Origin: Candidatus Gastranaerophilales bacterium
GTDB taxonomy: Bacteria > Cyanobacteriota > Vampirovibrionia > Gastranaerophilales > Gastranaerophilaceae
DNA: 64,000 nt
Direction of reading: 5' to 3'
Assembly (NCBI GenBank): GCA_944322855.1
Contig: CALUQG010000001.1
Span: forward strand, 124,001 to 188,000
Shown here: positions 17,739-27,419 of the stretch, piece by piece
Layout of the letters: every line of letters begins with the position of its first letter
Numbering within the stretch: the stretch's first letter is position 1
Program-made: the position numbers and the translations under genes
Notes under the pieces: generated by a model
The model's input: only the letters and a program-made list of their open reading frames with translations
Told to the model about the DNA's origin: nothing
Databases searched by the model: none

Positions 17739-20369
17739 CTAAAATTGACTCAAAATATTCTTTGGCGCAACTATTGCCGTAACATACGGAGTATCAAAAT
17801 ATTTGTTTGCTGCTTTGATTACATCCGTAGGTGTTATGCTTTGAATGAGTTCAGGAAACTCTTTGATATAACAGAATCCTCTTCCTGAAAGTTCAAACCA
17901 ACCAAGCGTTGAAGCTTTTTCCATATTTGTTTCCTGTGAAAGGATAAAATTGCCGAGAATCTTGTCCTTTGCCTCCTGCAATTCGTTTTCCGAAACAAAT
18001 TCTTTTTTCAGCGTATTTATCTGTTTTAAAAGTTCATTTTTAGAATGAAGCGCTGTTTGCGGATTTGTTCCGATATAAAGAGCAAATACACCTTGATTTA
18101 CGTTAGGAAGAAAAGTAGAACCGACCTGATAAGCAAGCCCCTGCTCTCCGCGAAGATTGCTAAAAAGTCTGGAACTCATACCATTTCCTAAAAGTGCGTC
18201 AATTACCTGCAATGCGGCTATATCACGTTTATCTTTTTCTGTAATTCCGTCTGTAAGCCATCCGAGAATAACCCATGCTGCTTCTGAATCTTTTGCTGTT
18301 TTAACTGTTACATTTGACTTAAGGGGAGGGAAACTGCTTTTATAGATTGCATAATCAAATTTCTTGGCTTCACATCCCTGTTTTTCTGTGAAAATATTTG
18401 ACAGCTGCTCAATTACTGCTTTGTCATCAACATTTCCGTTGATAGAGATTATAAGGTTTTCAGGACAGAAAATACTGTTGTAAAAATCAATTATATCCTC
18501 ACGTTTAAGTGAAGGAATTGTTTTTTCAAGAACTTTTCCTGTTATTCCGTAAGGTGTATTTTTCCAGATCTCTGTTTTGAAATCTTCAAAAGCAACACTT
18601 GAAGGAGTATCTCTCATTTTTTGTATAGCATAAATTTTTTCTGTTTTAATTTTTTCAATTTCCTGTGGATCAAAAGATGCATTGTTGACAATTTCGTTTA
18701 ATAAATCGAATGTCAAAGGCAAATCATTTTTTGTTGTTTTTACAGATATAGAAAACATATCAGAACCTTGAGAAGGAACGATTTTAATACCATTCTGCTC
18801 CATTGTTTGCGACAAATCTATTGCTGAATATTTTTTTGTTCCTTTCATCATTGCAGCTGCTGCAACAGATCCTACACCGTATTTTTTTTCTATAAAATTT
18901 CCGCCCTTAGCGTAAATCTGCATTGCAACTATATCATTAAGCTGGTTATGATTAATTATCAGATTTATATTATTTGGCAGTTTGTATTGCGTAATTGTTT
19001 TCTCTGTTTTGATTACAACAGGCGGCTGTTTTGATATATTGCTGATTTTTTTTACTTTTGAGTCAGGCTGCTCTTCAGGGAGCATTATTGATATAACCGC
19101 ATAGTTCGGATTGAGATATTTTTTTGCTACTCTGACTATATCCTGTTTTGTCACCTTTTTGATATTAGCAATATATTCGTTATAGTAATCGGAATTACCG
19201 TAAACAAGAGTAGTGTATCCAAGTTCATTTGCAACATTTGAAGTTGATTCACGTGCATAGAAAGTGTCTCTTTCAATAATACTTTTTGCAGTATTTATAT
19301 CCTGCTCATCAAAAGTTCCGTTTGCAGTTTTTTGAAGTTCATAGAATATAGCCTTTTTGAGCTTGTCTTTGTTTGCAGGGACAAAATTGGCTCTGACAAA
19401 AATAATGCTGTCATCTTTCATTGACGCATGTCCGGCAGAAATACTGTATGCAAGCTGTTTTTGTTCTTTCACATACTGATAGAGTTTTGAACTGCGTCCG
19501 TCACCGAGAATTGTCATCAAAACATCAAGCGCATAACTGTCTTTTCTGTTTTCTTGAGGTATACCCCTAAATCCTATCATCATGTAGCCGGTTTTGACTT
19601 TTCCCCGGTCAACAATTTCAATTTGATGTTCTATATTTTTATCGGTTTTATATGACGGAGTTTTACAATTTGGGGCTTCTTTTTTATTAAACTCTTTTTT
19701 TATAAGCTCAAGGGCTTTTTCAGTATCTACATCTCCGACTACAACAGTAATCATATTAGAAGGATTGTACCAGGTATTGTAAAAATCAAGAATTTCATCC
19801 CTTGAAATATTTGAAATAATTTCTCTTGAGCCTATAACTTTTCTCTTGTACGGGTGATTTATATAAAATGATTGAATCATGTTTTCATACAATTTGTTTT
19901 CAGGGTCATCAAGTGTTTTTGAAATTTCTTCAAGAACAACTTTTCTTTCTTTCTCCAATTCTTTTCTTGGTATAAGAGGATTTAGGAGCATATCGGCATG
20001 TAAGTCCATTGCTGTTTGAAAATATTTTGAAGGCAGAGTAATGTAATAATGCGTAAAATCTTTGCTTGTAGCCGCATTTGTGACAGCACCTTTAGATTCT
20101 AATATTCTGTCAAATTCTCCTGTCGGATGATTTGTTGTTCCTTTAAAAAACAAGTGTTCAAGAAAATGAGCTACACCGTTATTTTTGTCAGTTTCATTTA
20201 TTGAACCTGTTTTTATCCAGGTATCTATAGTAACTATCGGGTTGTCGTGGACTTCTTTTATTATTACTGTCTGTCCGTTATCAAGCCTGTATGTTGTATA
20301 GTCTTGAGCAAATACAGTGTTTAATGAAAAGAACAGTATTGCCGTTATTAATAATATAATTTTTCTCAT
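17739..20369 (-). CDS. Secreted M16-family zinc protease, two-domain
   Basis: 876 residues. A signal peptide covers about 1-21 (ending VFAQ). Two pitrilysin-type halves follow. The first carries the inverted zinc motif H68-F-L-E71-H72 with the third ligand at E147 (VVLEEI), spaced as in active M16 enzymes. The second half has the M16 fold (e.g. SRLFSNLRGEQGLAYQVGST) but no HxxEH, as is normal. Such enzymes degrade peptides in the periplasm or outside the cell. It is convergent with tpiA. A second M16 protein with a different N-terminus is encoded at 36210. Confidence 0.96.
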   Translation of the reverse strand: MRKIILLITAILFFSLNTVFAQDYTTYRLDNGQTVIIKEVHDNPIVTIDTWIKTGSINETDKNNGVAHFLEHLFFKGTTNHPTGEFDRILESKGAVTNAATSKDFTHYYITLPSKYFQTAMDLHADMLLNPLIPRKELEKERKVVLEEISKTLDDPENKLYENMIQSFYINHPYKRKVIGSREIISNISRDEILDFYNTWYNPSNMITVVVGDVDTEKALELIKKEFNKKEAPNCKTPSYKTDKNIEHQIEIVDRGKVKTGYMMIGFRGIPQENRKDSYALDVLMTILGDGRSSKLYQYVKEQKQLAYSISAGHASMKDDSIIFVRANFVPANKDKLKKAIFYELQKTANGTFDEQDINTAKSIIERDTFYARESTSNVANELGYTTLVYGNSDYYNEYIANIKKVTKQDIVRVAKKYLNPNYAVISIMLPEEQPDSKVKKISNISKQPPVVIKTEKTITQYKLPNNINLIINHNQLNDIVAMQIYAKGGNFIEKKYGVGSVAAAAMMKGTKKYSAIDLSQTMEQNGIKIVPSQGSDMFSISVKTTKNDLPLTFDLLNEIVNNASFDPQEIEKIKTEKIYAIQKMRDTPSSVAFEDFKTEIWKNTPYGITGKVLEKTIPSLKREDIIDFYNSIFCPENLIISINGNVDDKAVIEQLSNIFTEKQGCEAKKFDYAIYKSSFPPLKSNVTVKTAKDSEAAWVILGWLTDGITEKDKRDIAALQVIDALLGNGMSSRLFSNLRGEQGLAYQVGSTFLPNVNQGVFALYIGTNPQTALHSKNELLKQINTLKKEFVSENELQEAKDKILGNFILSQETNMEKASTLGWFELSGRGFCYIKEFPELIQSITPTDVIKAANKYFDTPYVTAIVAPKNILSQF

Positions 20370-20524
20370 ATATAAAACCCCTCATTTTTGTCTCAATATT
20401 TAATATCAAATTATACTATAGATTTAATTATAAAATTATAATCTTAATAACAGATAAAAGGTAGTATAGTTTTATAGCTCTTTTGGTTAATGGTTTTGAA
20501 CATTAAATTGTTTAAAATGCAATT

Positions 20525-22156
20525 ATGTTTAATCCTGCGGAAAATGATTTGAACAATAACAGTAATTTCGAAAAAAATTACGCACACAAATCTCCATTCA
20601 ACGAGTGTGCGATAGAAGGTTTTTGCAGTATTGACCCGATTGTTTATTCGCTGATGGAAGTACTGCTTTATGAATTAAAGCAGCTGACCTATTATTATGT
20701 AAAAATGCAAGAGCTTCATTACGAAAACAAAAAACTAAAAGACAGCATAATAAATTACCTGTCTTTAATTTTGGTAGGATATGAATTTAACCGCAGTGAA
20801 TTTCAAAAAATACTGTACGAAATTCACAAAGAAAAAGAAAATGCCAAACAAACATTTACGTCTGTTTGCGAAAAACAAAATATTGACTGCCAGATTTTGA
20901 AATCCAGCATAAATTTTGAAAATTTTGATATTATGTCACTTGTAAATCAGGGTGAACAACAGGCAATCAAAAGAAACAAAGCAATAAATGCTAATATAAA
21001 AAATTTATATGAAATAATTTTAAACATAATAAAAAGTGTTTCTATAAGATTAATAGAACTTAAGTCCTATACTGATGACTATCTTCCTGAAGAAGATGCT
21101 ATATTGAAGCTTTTCAACAATCTGAATTTTTCTACTATGACAGAAGAAAAGCTAGCACAAAAAATTAATGATTTTGCAAAAGTAAATTATGACATACACA
21201 GAAAGCTCCATCGTTTTAAAGAAGAGTACTATGGAGAAATAACCCTGAACAGCGTAAATATAGGGGTAAAACAGGGGAAATCAATTCTTGCATCAGGACA
21301 GAATTTGAAGGATTTTGAGACTCTTCTTGAAGCGACAAAAGATACAGATTTGAATATATACACACATGACGGACTTATTGTTGCACATGCATATCCAAAG
21401 TTTGCAAAATACAAAAACCTTGCCGGTCATTATCAGCTTTCTTTAGACAGCATTCAATACGACTTTGCTTCATTTAAAGGGCCAACAATTGTTTTGAGAA
21501 ATTTCCAATATCTGTTAGACCGTCTCTATCGTGGAAGAATTTTCACAACCAATTTGATAGCCGGAAAAGGTATGACAAAAATAGAAAACAATAATTTTGG
21601 GTCACTGATTGAAACTGCCGAAAAATCCGAAGGATTTTTGCATAACCATCAGATTTCTTCGGTAAATGTAGGATATAACGAATTTGAAGTTATGAAAAAA
21701 ATTGAAAAAATTGTTGAAAAAATAAAAAACGGGAATATTAAACATTTGATAATCGTTGGATTACTAAATCATGCACCTGTTATTTCAGATTATTTTAACG
21801 AGCTTGAAAAAAATCTGCCGGATGATTATTTTGTTATTTCCGCATCAATTCCTTCAACAAGAAAAAATGTTTTGTATTTCGACTCGTTTTTTAATTCTTC
21901 TTTGATATACAAAATACTCGCTCAAATTAAAAAGCAAATAGACTTTGAAAAATTCCCGGTCAGTCTTTTTATTACAACATGCAATCTGCATACAATTTCT
22001 CATTTATTCAATCTGAAATATCTCGGACTGAAAAATATCATTCTGCCTCAGTGTACAACTAATGTAATCACCCCGGGGATGCTGAATTTTTTAAAAACAA
22101 AATTCGGTTTCAAACAAATAGGAAACAATGCATTAGAAGATTTAAAAAAATTATAG
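20525..22156 (+). CDS. Hybrid-cluster-protein (Hcp/prismane) homologue lacking cluster ligands
   Basis: 543 residues, the length of Hcp. Order and spacing of motifs follow Hcp: ILASGQNLKDFETLLEAT then DLNIYTHDGL (H281) and AHAYPKFAKYKNLAGHY; RGRIFTTNLIAGKG; the LIIVGLLNHAPVISDYF segment; and GLKNIILPQ with ITPGMLNFL. In active Hcp the hybrid Fe-S cluster is held by His, Glu and four Cys. By eye, H281 remains, but positions where Cys are expected read N-F (about 326), L-L (about 413), S-I-P (about 441) and F-N (about 456), and the Glu/Lys pair near 490 is gone. Near the N-terminus only C28 and C34 (ECAIEGFC) remain of the four-Cys site. It is probably not a hydroxylamine or NO reductase. No Shine-Dalgarno is seen. 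Confidence 0.75.
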   Translation: MFNPAENDLNNNSNFEKNYAHKSPFNECAIEGFCSIDPIVYSLMEVLLYELKQLTYYYVKMQELHYENKKLKDSIINYLSLILVGYEFNRSEFQKILYEIHKEKENAKQTFTSVCEKQNIDCQILKSSINFENFDIMSLVNQGEQQAIKRNKAINANIKNLYEIILNIIKSVSIRLIELKSYTDDYLPEEDAILKLFNNLNFSTMTEEKLAQKINDFAKVNYDIHRKLHRFKEEYYGEITLNSVNIGVKQGKSILASGQNLKDFETLLEATKDTDLNIYTHDGLIVAHAYPKFAKYKNLAGHYQLSLDSIQYDFASFKGPTIVLRNFQYLLDRLYRGRIFTTNLIAGKGMTKIENNNFGSLIETAEKSEGFLHNHQISSVNVGYNEFEVMKKIEKIVEKIKNGNIKHLIIVGLLNHAPVISDYFNELEKNLPDDYFVISASIPSTRKNVLYFDSFFNSSLIYKILAQIKKQIDFEKFPVSLFITTCNLHTISHLFNLKYLGLKNIILPQCTTNVITPGMLNFLKTKFGFKQIGNNALEDLKKL

Positions 22157-22160
22157 AATT

Positions 22161-22883
22161 TTACATACTGAGATTTAATTTTGGAATTTTTATTCTGAAA
22201 ATCTTTTCTATATCTACACTGTTAAGGAAAATATTAATTATCTCACCCGGTTTTGTATTTTCAAAATCTTCTATATCAGGGATAATACCCAGAATATTTA
22301 CATCAGAATATTCTTCAATGAGTCTTGGTGCGGTTTTTGTAGCAATATCTCCCGTTGTAAGCGGATATCTGTTGATTATTACTCCAGCGATATCAAGCCC
22401 CATTACTCTTGCTTGATTTATAGTCAAAAGGGTATGGTTGATTGTACCGAGATCAGGTCTTGCTACAATCAAAACAGGTATATCAAGCATTTTTGCGACA
22501 TCACATATCAAAGCGTCTTTTGAAACAGGCACCATCAAGCCTCCTGCTCCCTCAACAATTACTGTTTCACAGCTGTGTTTTAGTGTTTGATACTCTCTGG
22601 CAACAGATGCCATATTAATTGTTACACCCTCAATTTCTGCAGCCAGAGCAGGTGATGCAGGTTCTTTAAGAAGATATGTACATAAAGTTTCAACATAAAA
22701 ATCAAGTTTTTTTACAAACGCAAGATCAGGAGAAACAAGAAAACCGTTTTTTTCTTCCGCACCGCTTTGAAAAGGTTTGTATACACCGGCTTTGTACCCG
22801 AGTGACTGCATAACAGCTGCTAATCCGGCTGTTACTACGGTTTTCCCAATATTTGTATCTGTTCCTGTCACAAAGATTTGCAT
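22161..22883 (-). CDS. bioD: ATP-dependent dethiobiotin synthetase
   Basis: 240 residues, normal length. It closes the ureido ring of dethiobiotin in biotin synthesis. The P-loop GTDTNIGKT is at residues 7-15; VIVEGAGGLMVPV and RPDLGTINHTLLT follow in the expected order. It stands alone here, without bioA, bioB or bioF, and is convergent with the Hcp-like gene (4-base gap). Biotin is needed by the acetyl-CoA carboxylase whose subunits lie at 6.9-8.7 kb. Confidence 0.95.
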   Translation of the reverse strand: MQIFVTGTDTNIGKTVVTAGLAAVMQSLGYKAGVYKPFQSGAEEKNGFLVSPDLAFVKKLDFYVETLCTYLLKEPASPALAAEIEGVTINMASVAREYQTLKHSCETVIVEGAGGLMVPVSKDALICDVAKMLDIPVLIVARPDLGTINHTLLTINQARVMGLDIAGVIINRYPLTTGDIATKTAPRLIEEYSDVNILGIIPDIEDFENTKPGEIINIFLNSVDIEKIFRIKIPKLNLSM

Positions 22884-22907
22884 AGGCTGGTATTCACATT
22901 TCCTTTA

Positions 22908-23684
22908 TTAATTCTTATTTTTTGCTTGATTTTCAAGTTTTGCAATATGTTTAAGCAGGTCATTTATTTCTCTTGGTTTAATATATTTAAACTGTCCTTT
23001 TTTGAGTCCTTGTATATTAATTGTTCCATGAGATATTCTTTTCAGAGATATTACAGGAAATCCTATGTTATCAAGCATTTTTCGGATTTGTCTGTTCATT
23101 CCCTGATACAAAACTATTTGTAAAACTGTATTCTTCCCGTCATATTCCAGTATCATTGCATCTGCATAAGCAATTTTACCGGGTTCAATTTCAATCCCTT
23201 TGGCAAGTTTCAACAAATGCTGGTTATTCATTTTACCTTCGGCACAGACTCTGTATACTTTCGGAATTTTTACTGACGGATGAGTCATTTTGTTTATAAA
23301 ATCTCCGTCATTTGTCATAATCAAAAGGCCTGTTGAATCTTTATCAAGTCTGCCTACCGGTTTTAGGTTTTTGATTTCGTCAGGGAGTATGTCATAGATA
23401 GTTTTTCTGCCCTTTTCGTCACTCATTGTTGTGATATAACCGGCCGGTTTGTAATATTTAATATAAATCAAATTTTGTTTTTTCAAAGGCTGATTATTGA
23501 CTGTAACTTTATCTTTAGGTGTTACAGAATACCCGAGTTCTTTTATAACAACACCGTTGACTTTTACAACACCGGATTCAATAAGTTCATCTGCTTTCCT
23601 CCTTGAACAAAGTCCTGATGCTGCAATAATTTTATTTAAACGGGTATGGGTATTTTTTTGATTTGAATTTTTTCTGTTAAACAT
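22908..23684 (-). CDS. Pseudouridine synthase, RsuA/RluB family
   Basis: 258 residues. An N-terminal S4 RNA-binding domain (RLNKIIAASGLCSRRKADEL) precedes the catalytic domain with GRLDKDSTGL, where D114 is the catalytic aspartate. RsuA/RluB/RluE/RluF share this layout; 23S rRNA (RluB-like) is most likely, but the target cannot be told from sequence alone. It lies 24 bases upstream of bioD on the same strand and may be co-transcribed. Its start faces the divergent membrane glycosyltransferase gene. Confidence 0.92.
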   Translation of the reverse strand: MFNRKNSNQKNTHTRLNKIIAASGLCSRRKADELIESGVVKVNGVVIKELGYSVTPKDKVTVNNQPLKKQNLIYIKYYKPAGYITTMSDEKGRKTIYDILPDEIKNLKPVGRLDKDSTGLLIMTNDGDFINKMTHPSVKIPKVYRVCAEGKMNNQHLLKLAKGIEIEPGKIAYADAMILEYDGKNTVLQIVLYQGMNRQIRKMLDNIGFPVISLKRISHGTINIQGLKKGQFKYIKPREINDLLKHIAKLENQAKNKN

Positions 23685-23741
23685 ACTGTCATCATGAACA
23701 AAAATAGGGCAAATTGCAATATTTTTGATAAAATAAAAACT

Positions 23742-25409
23742 ATGGAGTTTTGCAAAAAAGATATTAAATACCTGTTAATTCTGTTTATATTTCTGGTTAT
23801 AAACATAATAATTTTTGGCGGACACATCACCAATATTTATATGGATATGGGAAGGGAATTTTATTTTCCCCAATGTATTTTGAACGGAGAGGTTCTGTAC
23901 AAAGATATATTTAATATCTTCGGACCTTTTTCATATCTTTTTAATGCAATGCTTTTTAAAATATTCAAAGTTGATTTTTCTGTGATTTACAACTTTGCTA
24001 TATTTAATTCTTTTATTATTATTCTTCTTACTTATTTAATTTCAAAAAAATTTTTAAGCAGATTTTGTTCTTTTTCAATTGCATTTTTATGCATAGCCGC
24101 AGGTTGTCATTCACTAGGGTTTTCAACATATTTTCTCCCGTATACATATGCAATGGTTTACGGTATGACATTCTCACTGGCTTCAATATATTTGTTTTTA
24201 AAATTTTTAGAGAATAATCAAAAAATTTATTTATATTTTGCGATGCTTTGTACAGGTTTTGCCTGTACAAATAAATACGAATTCTTTATATTACCTGTTA
24301 TTTTGTTTTTTATGCTTTTTATATACAAAAAACAGTCTTTAAAAACTTATTCAAAATGTGTTTTGATAGTACTTGCACCCTTTGTGGCATTATTTTCAGT
24401 CCTCTTTTTGCAGGGATTAACTATCAGTGATTTTATAAATTACATACCCTCATTAACAGCATACGCAAAATCAATACCGCTTAAGATTTTGTATATAAAT
24501 ATAGGTGTTTATCCTTCAATTATTTCAACAAAAGAATGTCTGCTGTCTTTTATTGCATTGTTTTTCTCTCTGGGATTTTTATTTTTATGTTTCAAAGCGG
24601 AAAACACAGTTTTTAGAACAATTTTACTCACTGCAGGTCTTTTTTTACTGCTTATTATCGATATGTTCTTTTCATTACAAAGATTGTTTGCCTGTATTGC
24701 GGTTTTAAATACAGTTCTTGCTTTAATATTTGCAAAAAAAATCACAAAATCGCCGGAAGTAATGTTCATTTTACTCGCAACAATTGCTCTTTCACTAAAG
24801 TCATATTGGAGGATGATAGCTTTTGGCGGATACGGGCTTTTTATAATAAATCTGAACTTGATTGTGTTCTTGTATTTGATAGGTGAATACTTTTTTAAAA
24901 CAAATATCAATAAAAAAGCTTTTTCAAATGCGTTTTGTTTTGATTTATTTATTGTGACAATTCTTGTACTCATCGTTAATTTCAACGTATTAAAAACAAC
25001 AAACGAAAAAATAGAAACCGTATATGCCTCTTTTTATACAAATCAAAATTTAAAAAATGAAATTCTTGCAATGACAAGTTTCGCAAAAAAAATTAAACCG
25101 GAAGAAAAATTGATAATTCTGCCCGAAGGGTTGTTTATAAATTTTGCCGAAGGAATTAAATCTGATAACAACTACAACATATTCACTCCTGACAGACTGC
25201 AATCTTACGGAGAGAATAAAATTATTGAATATTACAAAAAAACAAAACCCGACTATTTTATTTTGATGGATACAGATTACCTTTTGTACGGCACAAGATA
25301 TATCTGCAAAGACTTCGGACAGAATTTGTGCAGATACATAAATGAAAATTATAAACTCACAAATGCGCTAAAATATGACAGAAGTCTGTTAATGTTCCAA
25401 AAATTATGA
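23742..25409 (+). CDS. Multi-pass membrane glycosyltransferase (GT-C, GT39/GT83-like)
   Basis: 555 residues from the ATG at 23742; an ATG 16 codons upstream is possible but would leave only 9 bases to the divergent gene. About 10-12 hydrophobic segments span residues 8-400. The first periplasmic loop has D-M-G-R-E and the pattern LNGEVLYKDIFNIFGPFSYL, typical of GT-C enzymes that use polyprenyl-phosphate sugars. A soluble C-terminal domain (about 410-555) follows. The substrate is unknown; modification of surface glycan or lipid is likely. Confidence 0.75.
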   Translation: MEFCKKDIKYLLILFIFLVINIIIFGGHITNIYMDMGREFYFPQCILNGEVLYKDIFNIFGPFSYLFNAMLFKIFKVDFSVIYNFAIFNSFIIILLTYLISKKFLSRFCSFSIAFLCIAAGCHSLGFSTYFLPYTYAMVYGMTFSLASIYLFLKFLENNQKIYLYFAMLCTGFACTNKYEFFILPVILFFMLFIYKKQSLKTYSKCVLIVLAPFVALFSVLFLQGLTISDFINYIPSLTAYAKSIPLKILYINIGVYPSIISTKECLLSFIALFFSLGFLFLCFKAENTVFRTILLTAGLFLLLIIDMFFSLQRLFACIAVLNTVLALIFAKKITKSPEVMFILLATIALSLKSYWRMIAFGGYGLFIINLNLIVFLYLIGEYFFKTNINKKAFSNAFCFDLFIVTILVLIVNFNVLKTTNEKIETVYASFYTNQNLKNEILAMTSFAKKIKPEEKLIILPEGLFINFAEGIKSDNNYNIFTPDRLQSYGENKIIEYYKKTKPDYFILMDTDYLLYGTRYICKDFGQNLCRYINENYKLTNALKYDRSLLMFQKL

Positions 25410-25458
25410 TATTATAATGGAAATTATTTAGTGAGTTAACGATTTTGAAAGATAAACT

Positions 25459-26130
25459 ATGAGATTATTCAAATCACACGATTTGCCCGGGACATTAATT
25501 TGTGTCGAAGGTATTGACGGGTCAGGCAAATCAACACAGCTTGCAATTCTAAGAGACTGGCTTAAATCAAAAAATCTTGATGTTATTTTTACTGAATGGA
25601 ATTCTTCAGAGCTTATTTCCCAAACAACAAAAAAAGCCAAGAAAAAAAATCTTTTGAGCCCGAGAACATTCAGTCTTTTGCATGCTGTGGATTTTGCGGA
25701 CAGACTGGAACAGATAATTATTCCGGCCTTAAAAGCAGGCTTTATAGTCCTTGCCGACAGATATGTATACACAGCATTTGCACGTGATGTTGCAAGAGGT
25801 GTCGACAGAGACTGGGTAAGAAACCTATACGGTTTTGCCGTACAGCCGGATCTGGCGCTTTATTACGATATATCTGCAGAAATTTCTCTTGAAAGAATTT
25901 GTGCAAATCGTGCACCGTCTTTTTATGAAGCAGGCATGGATTTGAAGCTCAGTAACAACCCGTATAAAAGTTATGTAATATTTCAAAACAGAGTTAACGA
26001 AGAATATGCATCTATGGTTGAAGAATTCGGACTTGTAAAAATAGATGCTAACAATACTATTCATTCAAAACAGATATTGCTAAGAAAATATGTAACTGAT
26101 GTGCTGCAGCAAAAAGGAATTCAGCTATAA
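25459..26130 (+). CDS. Thymidylate-kinase-like protein, first of a tandem pair
   Basis: 223 residues. The P-loop GIDGSGKST is at 18-26 and the DRYVYTAFARD motif near 101-111, as in thymidylate kinases, which phosphorylate dTMP. The usual EPGGT segment after the second strand is replaced by TEWNSSELIS, so substrate preference may differ. The LID region (RAPSFYEAGMDLKLS) is atypical. Its stop overlaps the start of a paralogue of identical length. Both are likely co-translated. Confidence 0.85.
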   Translation: MRLFKSHDLPGTLICVEGIDGSGKSTQLAILRDWLKSKNLDVIFTEWNSSELISQTTKKAKKKNLLSPRTFSLLHAVDFADRLEQIIIPALKAGFIVLADRYVYTAFARDVARGVDRDWVRNLYGFAVQPDLALYYDISAEISLERICANRAPSFYEAGMDLKLSNNPYKSYVIFQNRVNEEYASMVEEFGLVKIDANNTIHSKQILLRKYVTDVLQQKGIQL

Positions 26131-26801
26131 TGGAAAACAACACTAATCCTCACAATCATAAAGGCCTATTGATAGTAATAGAAGGAACAGACGGCTCAGG
26201 AAAATCTACACAAATAGAAAAACTCCGCCGCTGGATTGAAGATAAAAGCTACGGATGTATGGTTTCCGAATGGAAAACCTCACGTCTCATTGCAAATGTA
26301 ATAGATGATGCAAAAGACAGAAACCTTTTAAATGCTACAACATTCAGCCTTTTGTATGCAGCAGACTTCGCTGACAGGCTTGAGAATACAATTATTCCTG
26401 CTCTTGATTCCGGTTTTGTAGTTTTACTTGACAGATATACTTATACAGCTTTTGCACGTGATGTTGTGAGAGGACTGGATATTGACTGGGTAAAAAAATT
26501 ATACAATTATGCACCGCAGCCTGATTTAGTTTTTTATCTTGATGTGCCTATTGATATTTTACTAAAACGGGTGATAGGAACAACCGGTCTGGATTATTGG
26601 GAATCGGGACGTGATATAGGCCTGAGTACGGATTTTTATGAAAGTTTTAAAATCTATCAGGGGAAATGCCTGGAAGAATATAACAAAATGAAAGATATCT
26701 ATAATTTTGTCAGCATAGACGGAACTCTTCCCTGTGAAGAAATTCATAAAAAAATGATTTCTCACGTTGAAAAACTTTTAGAAACAGGCAAATTGGATTA
26801 A
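26130..26801 (+). CDS. Thymidylate-kinase-like protein, second of a tandem pair
   Basis: 223 residues. The P-loop GTDGSGKST is at 19-27, with DRYTYTAFARDVVRGLDIDW further on. It aligns end to end with the preceding gene (shared FADRLE-IIPAL, AFARDV-RG-D-DWV, QPDL), so the pair arose by duplication. SEWKTSRLIA replaces the canonical EPGGT motif here too. It starts at the ATG overlapping the previous stop (TAATG). No canonical tmk is in the window. One copy may supply dTTP synthesis while the other is specialised, or they may work as a heterodimer; this is inference. Confidence 0.85.
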   Translation: MENNTNPHNHKGLLIVIEGTDGSGKSTQIEKLRRWIEDKSYGCMVSEWKTSRLIANVIDDAKDRNLLNATTFSLLYAADFADRLENTIIPALDSGFVVLLDRYTYTAFARDVVRGLDIDWVKKLYNYAPQPDLVFYLDVPIDILLKRVIGTTGLDYWESGRDIGLSTDFYESFKIYQGKCLEEYNKMKDIYNFVSIDGTLPCEEIHKKMISHVEKLLETGKLD

Positions 26802-26811
26802 AACAACTATT

Positions 26812-27330
26812 TTACTGATCTGATTCTTTATCGTGTTTAATCAGTTTTTCAAAATCAGAGGGTTTTATTGTTTGAATAAAATCACGAAATTCTTTTGCTT
26901 CTTCCTCATCTTTTGCGGTATCACAGGAAACAGAACCGTTTGCAAGAACATTTGCTGTAACATATATAGGTGCATCTACTCTGATTGCGATAGCAATTGC
27001 ATCTGACGGACGTGCATCAATTGAAATTTCTTCAATTTTGCCATTGTTCTCTTTTTGCAGATATATAATAGCGTAGTATGTTTCTTTCTCTACATCATTG
27101 ATTTCAACACGATCAATTGTATATCCTGTTTTTTCCATAATTTCTACTACAAGATCATGTGTCATCGGTCTTGTTACAGAAATATTTTCAATTTTTCTAA
27201 TAATAGCACTGGCTTCAGCTGAACCTATCCATATCGGCAAAGCCTTTCTGTTGTCTTTATCATGAAGCACAACAATTGGAGAACCCGTTCTTGTATCAAG
27301 TGCTATTCCCATTACTTTCATTTCTATCAT
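26812..27330 (-). CDS. Bifunctional nuclease family protein (DUF151)
   Basis: 172 residues. It begins MIEMKVMGIALDTRTGSPIV, with LPIWIGSAEASAI and the signature SIDARPSDAIAIAIR, which define the bifunctional nuclease family (plant BBD and bacterial relatives). Some members have DNase/RNase activity in vitro; the cellular role is unclear. A charged acidic tail follows (about 140-172). Convergent with the kinase pair. Confidence 0.93.
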   Translation of the reverse strand: MIEMKVMGIALDTRTGSPIVVLHDKDNRKALPIWIGSAEASAIIRKIENISVTRPMTHDLVVEIMEKTGYTIDRVEINDVEKETYYAIIYLQKENNGKIEEISIDARPSDAIAIAIRVDAPIYVTANVLANGSVSCDTAKDEEEAKEFRDFIQTIKPSDFEKLIKHDKESDQ

Positions 27331-27419
27331 AGTTATATTATAAACAAAAATCTGCTTCTGGCAAATTATGCTAAACTCAATACTCTAAATTTCTACTATA
27401 TAGTGTCTAATTCAAATTT

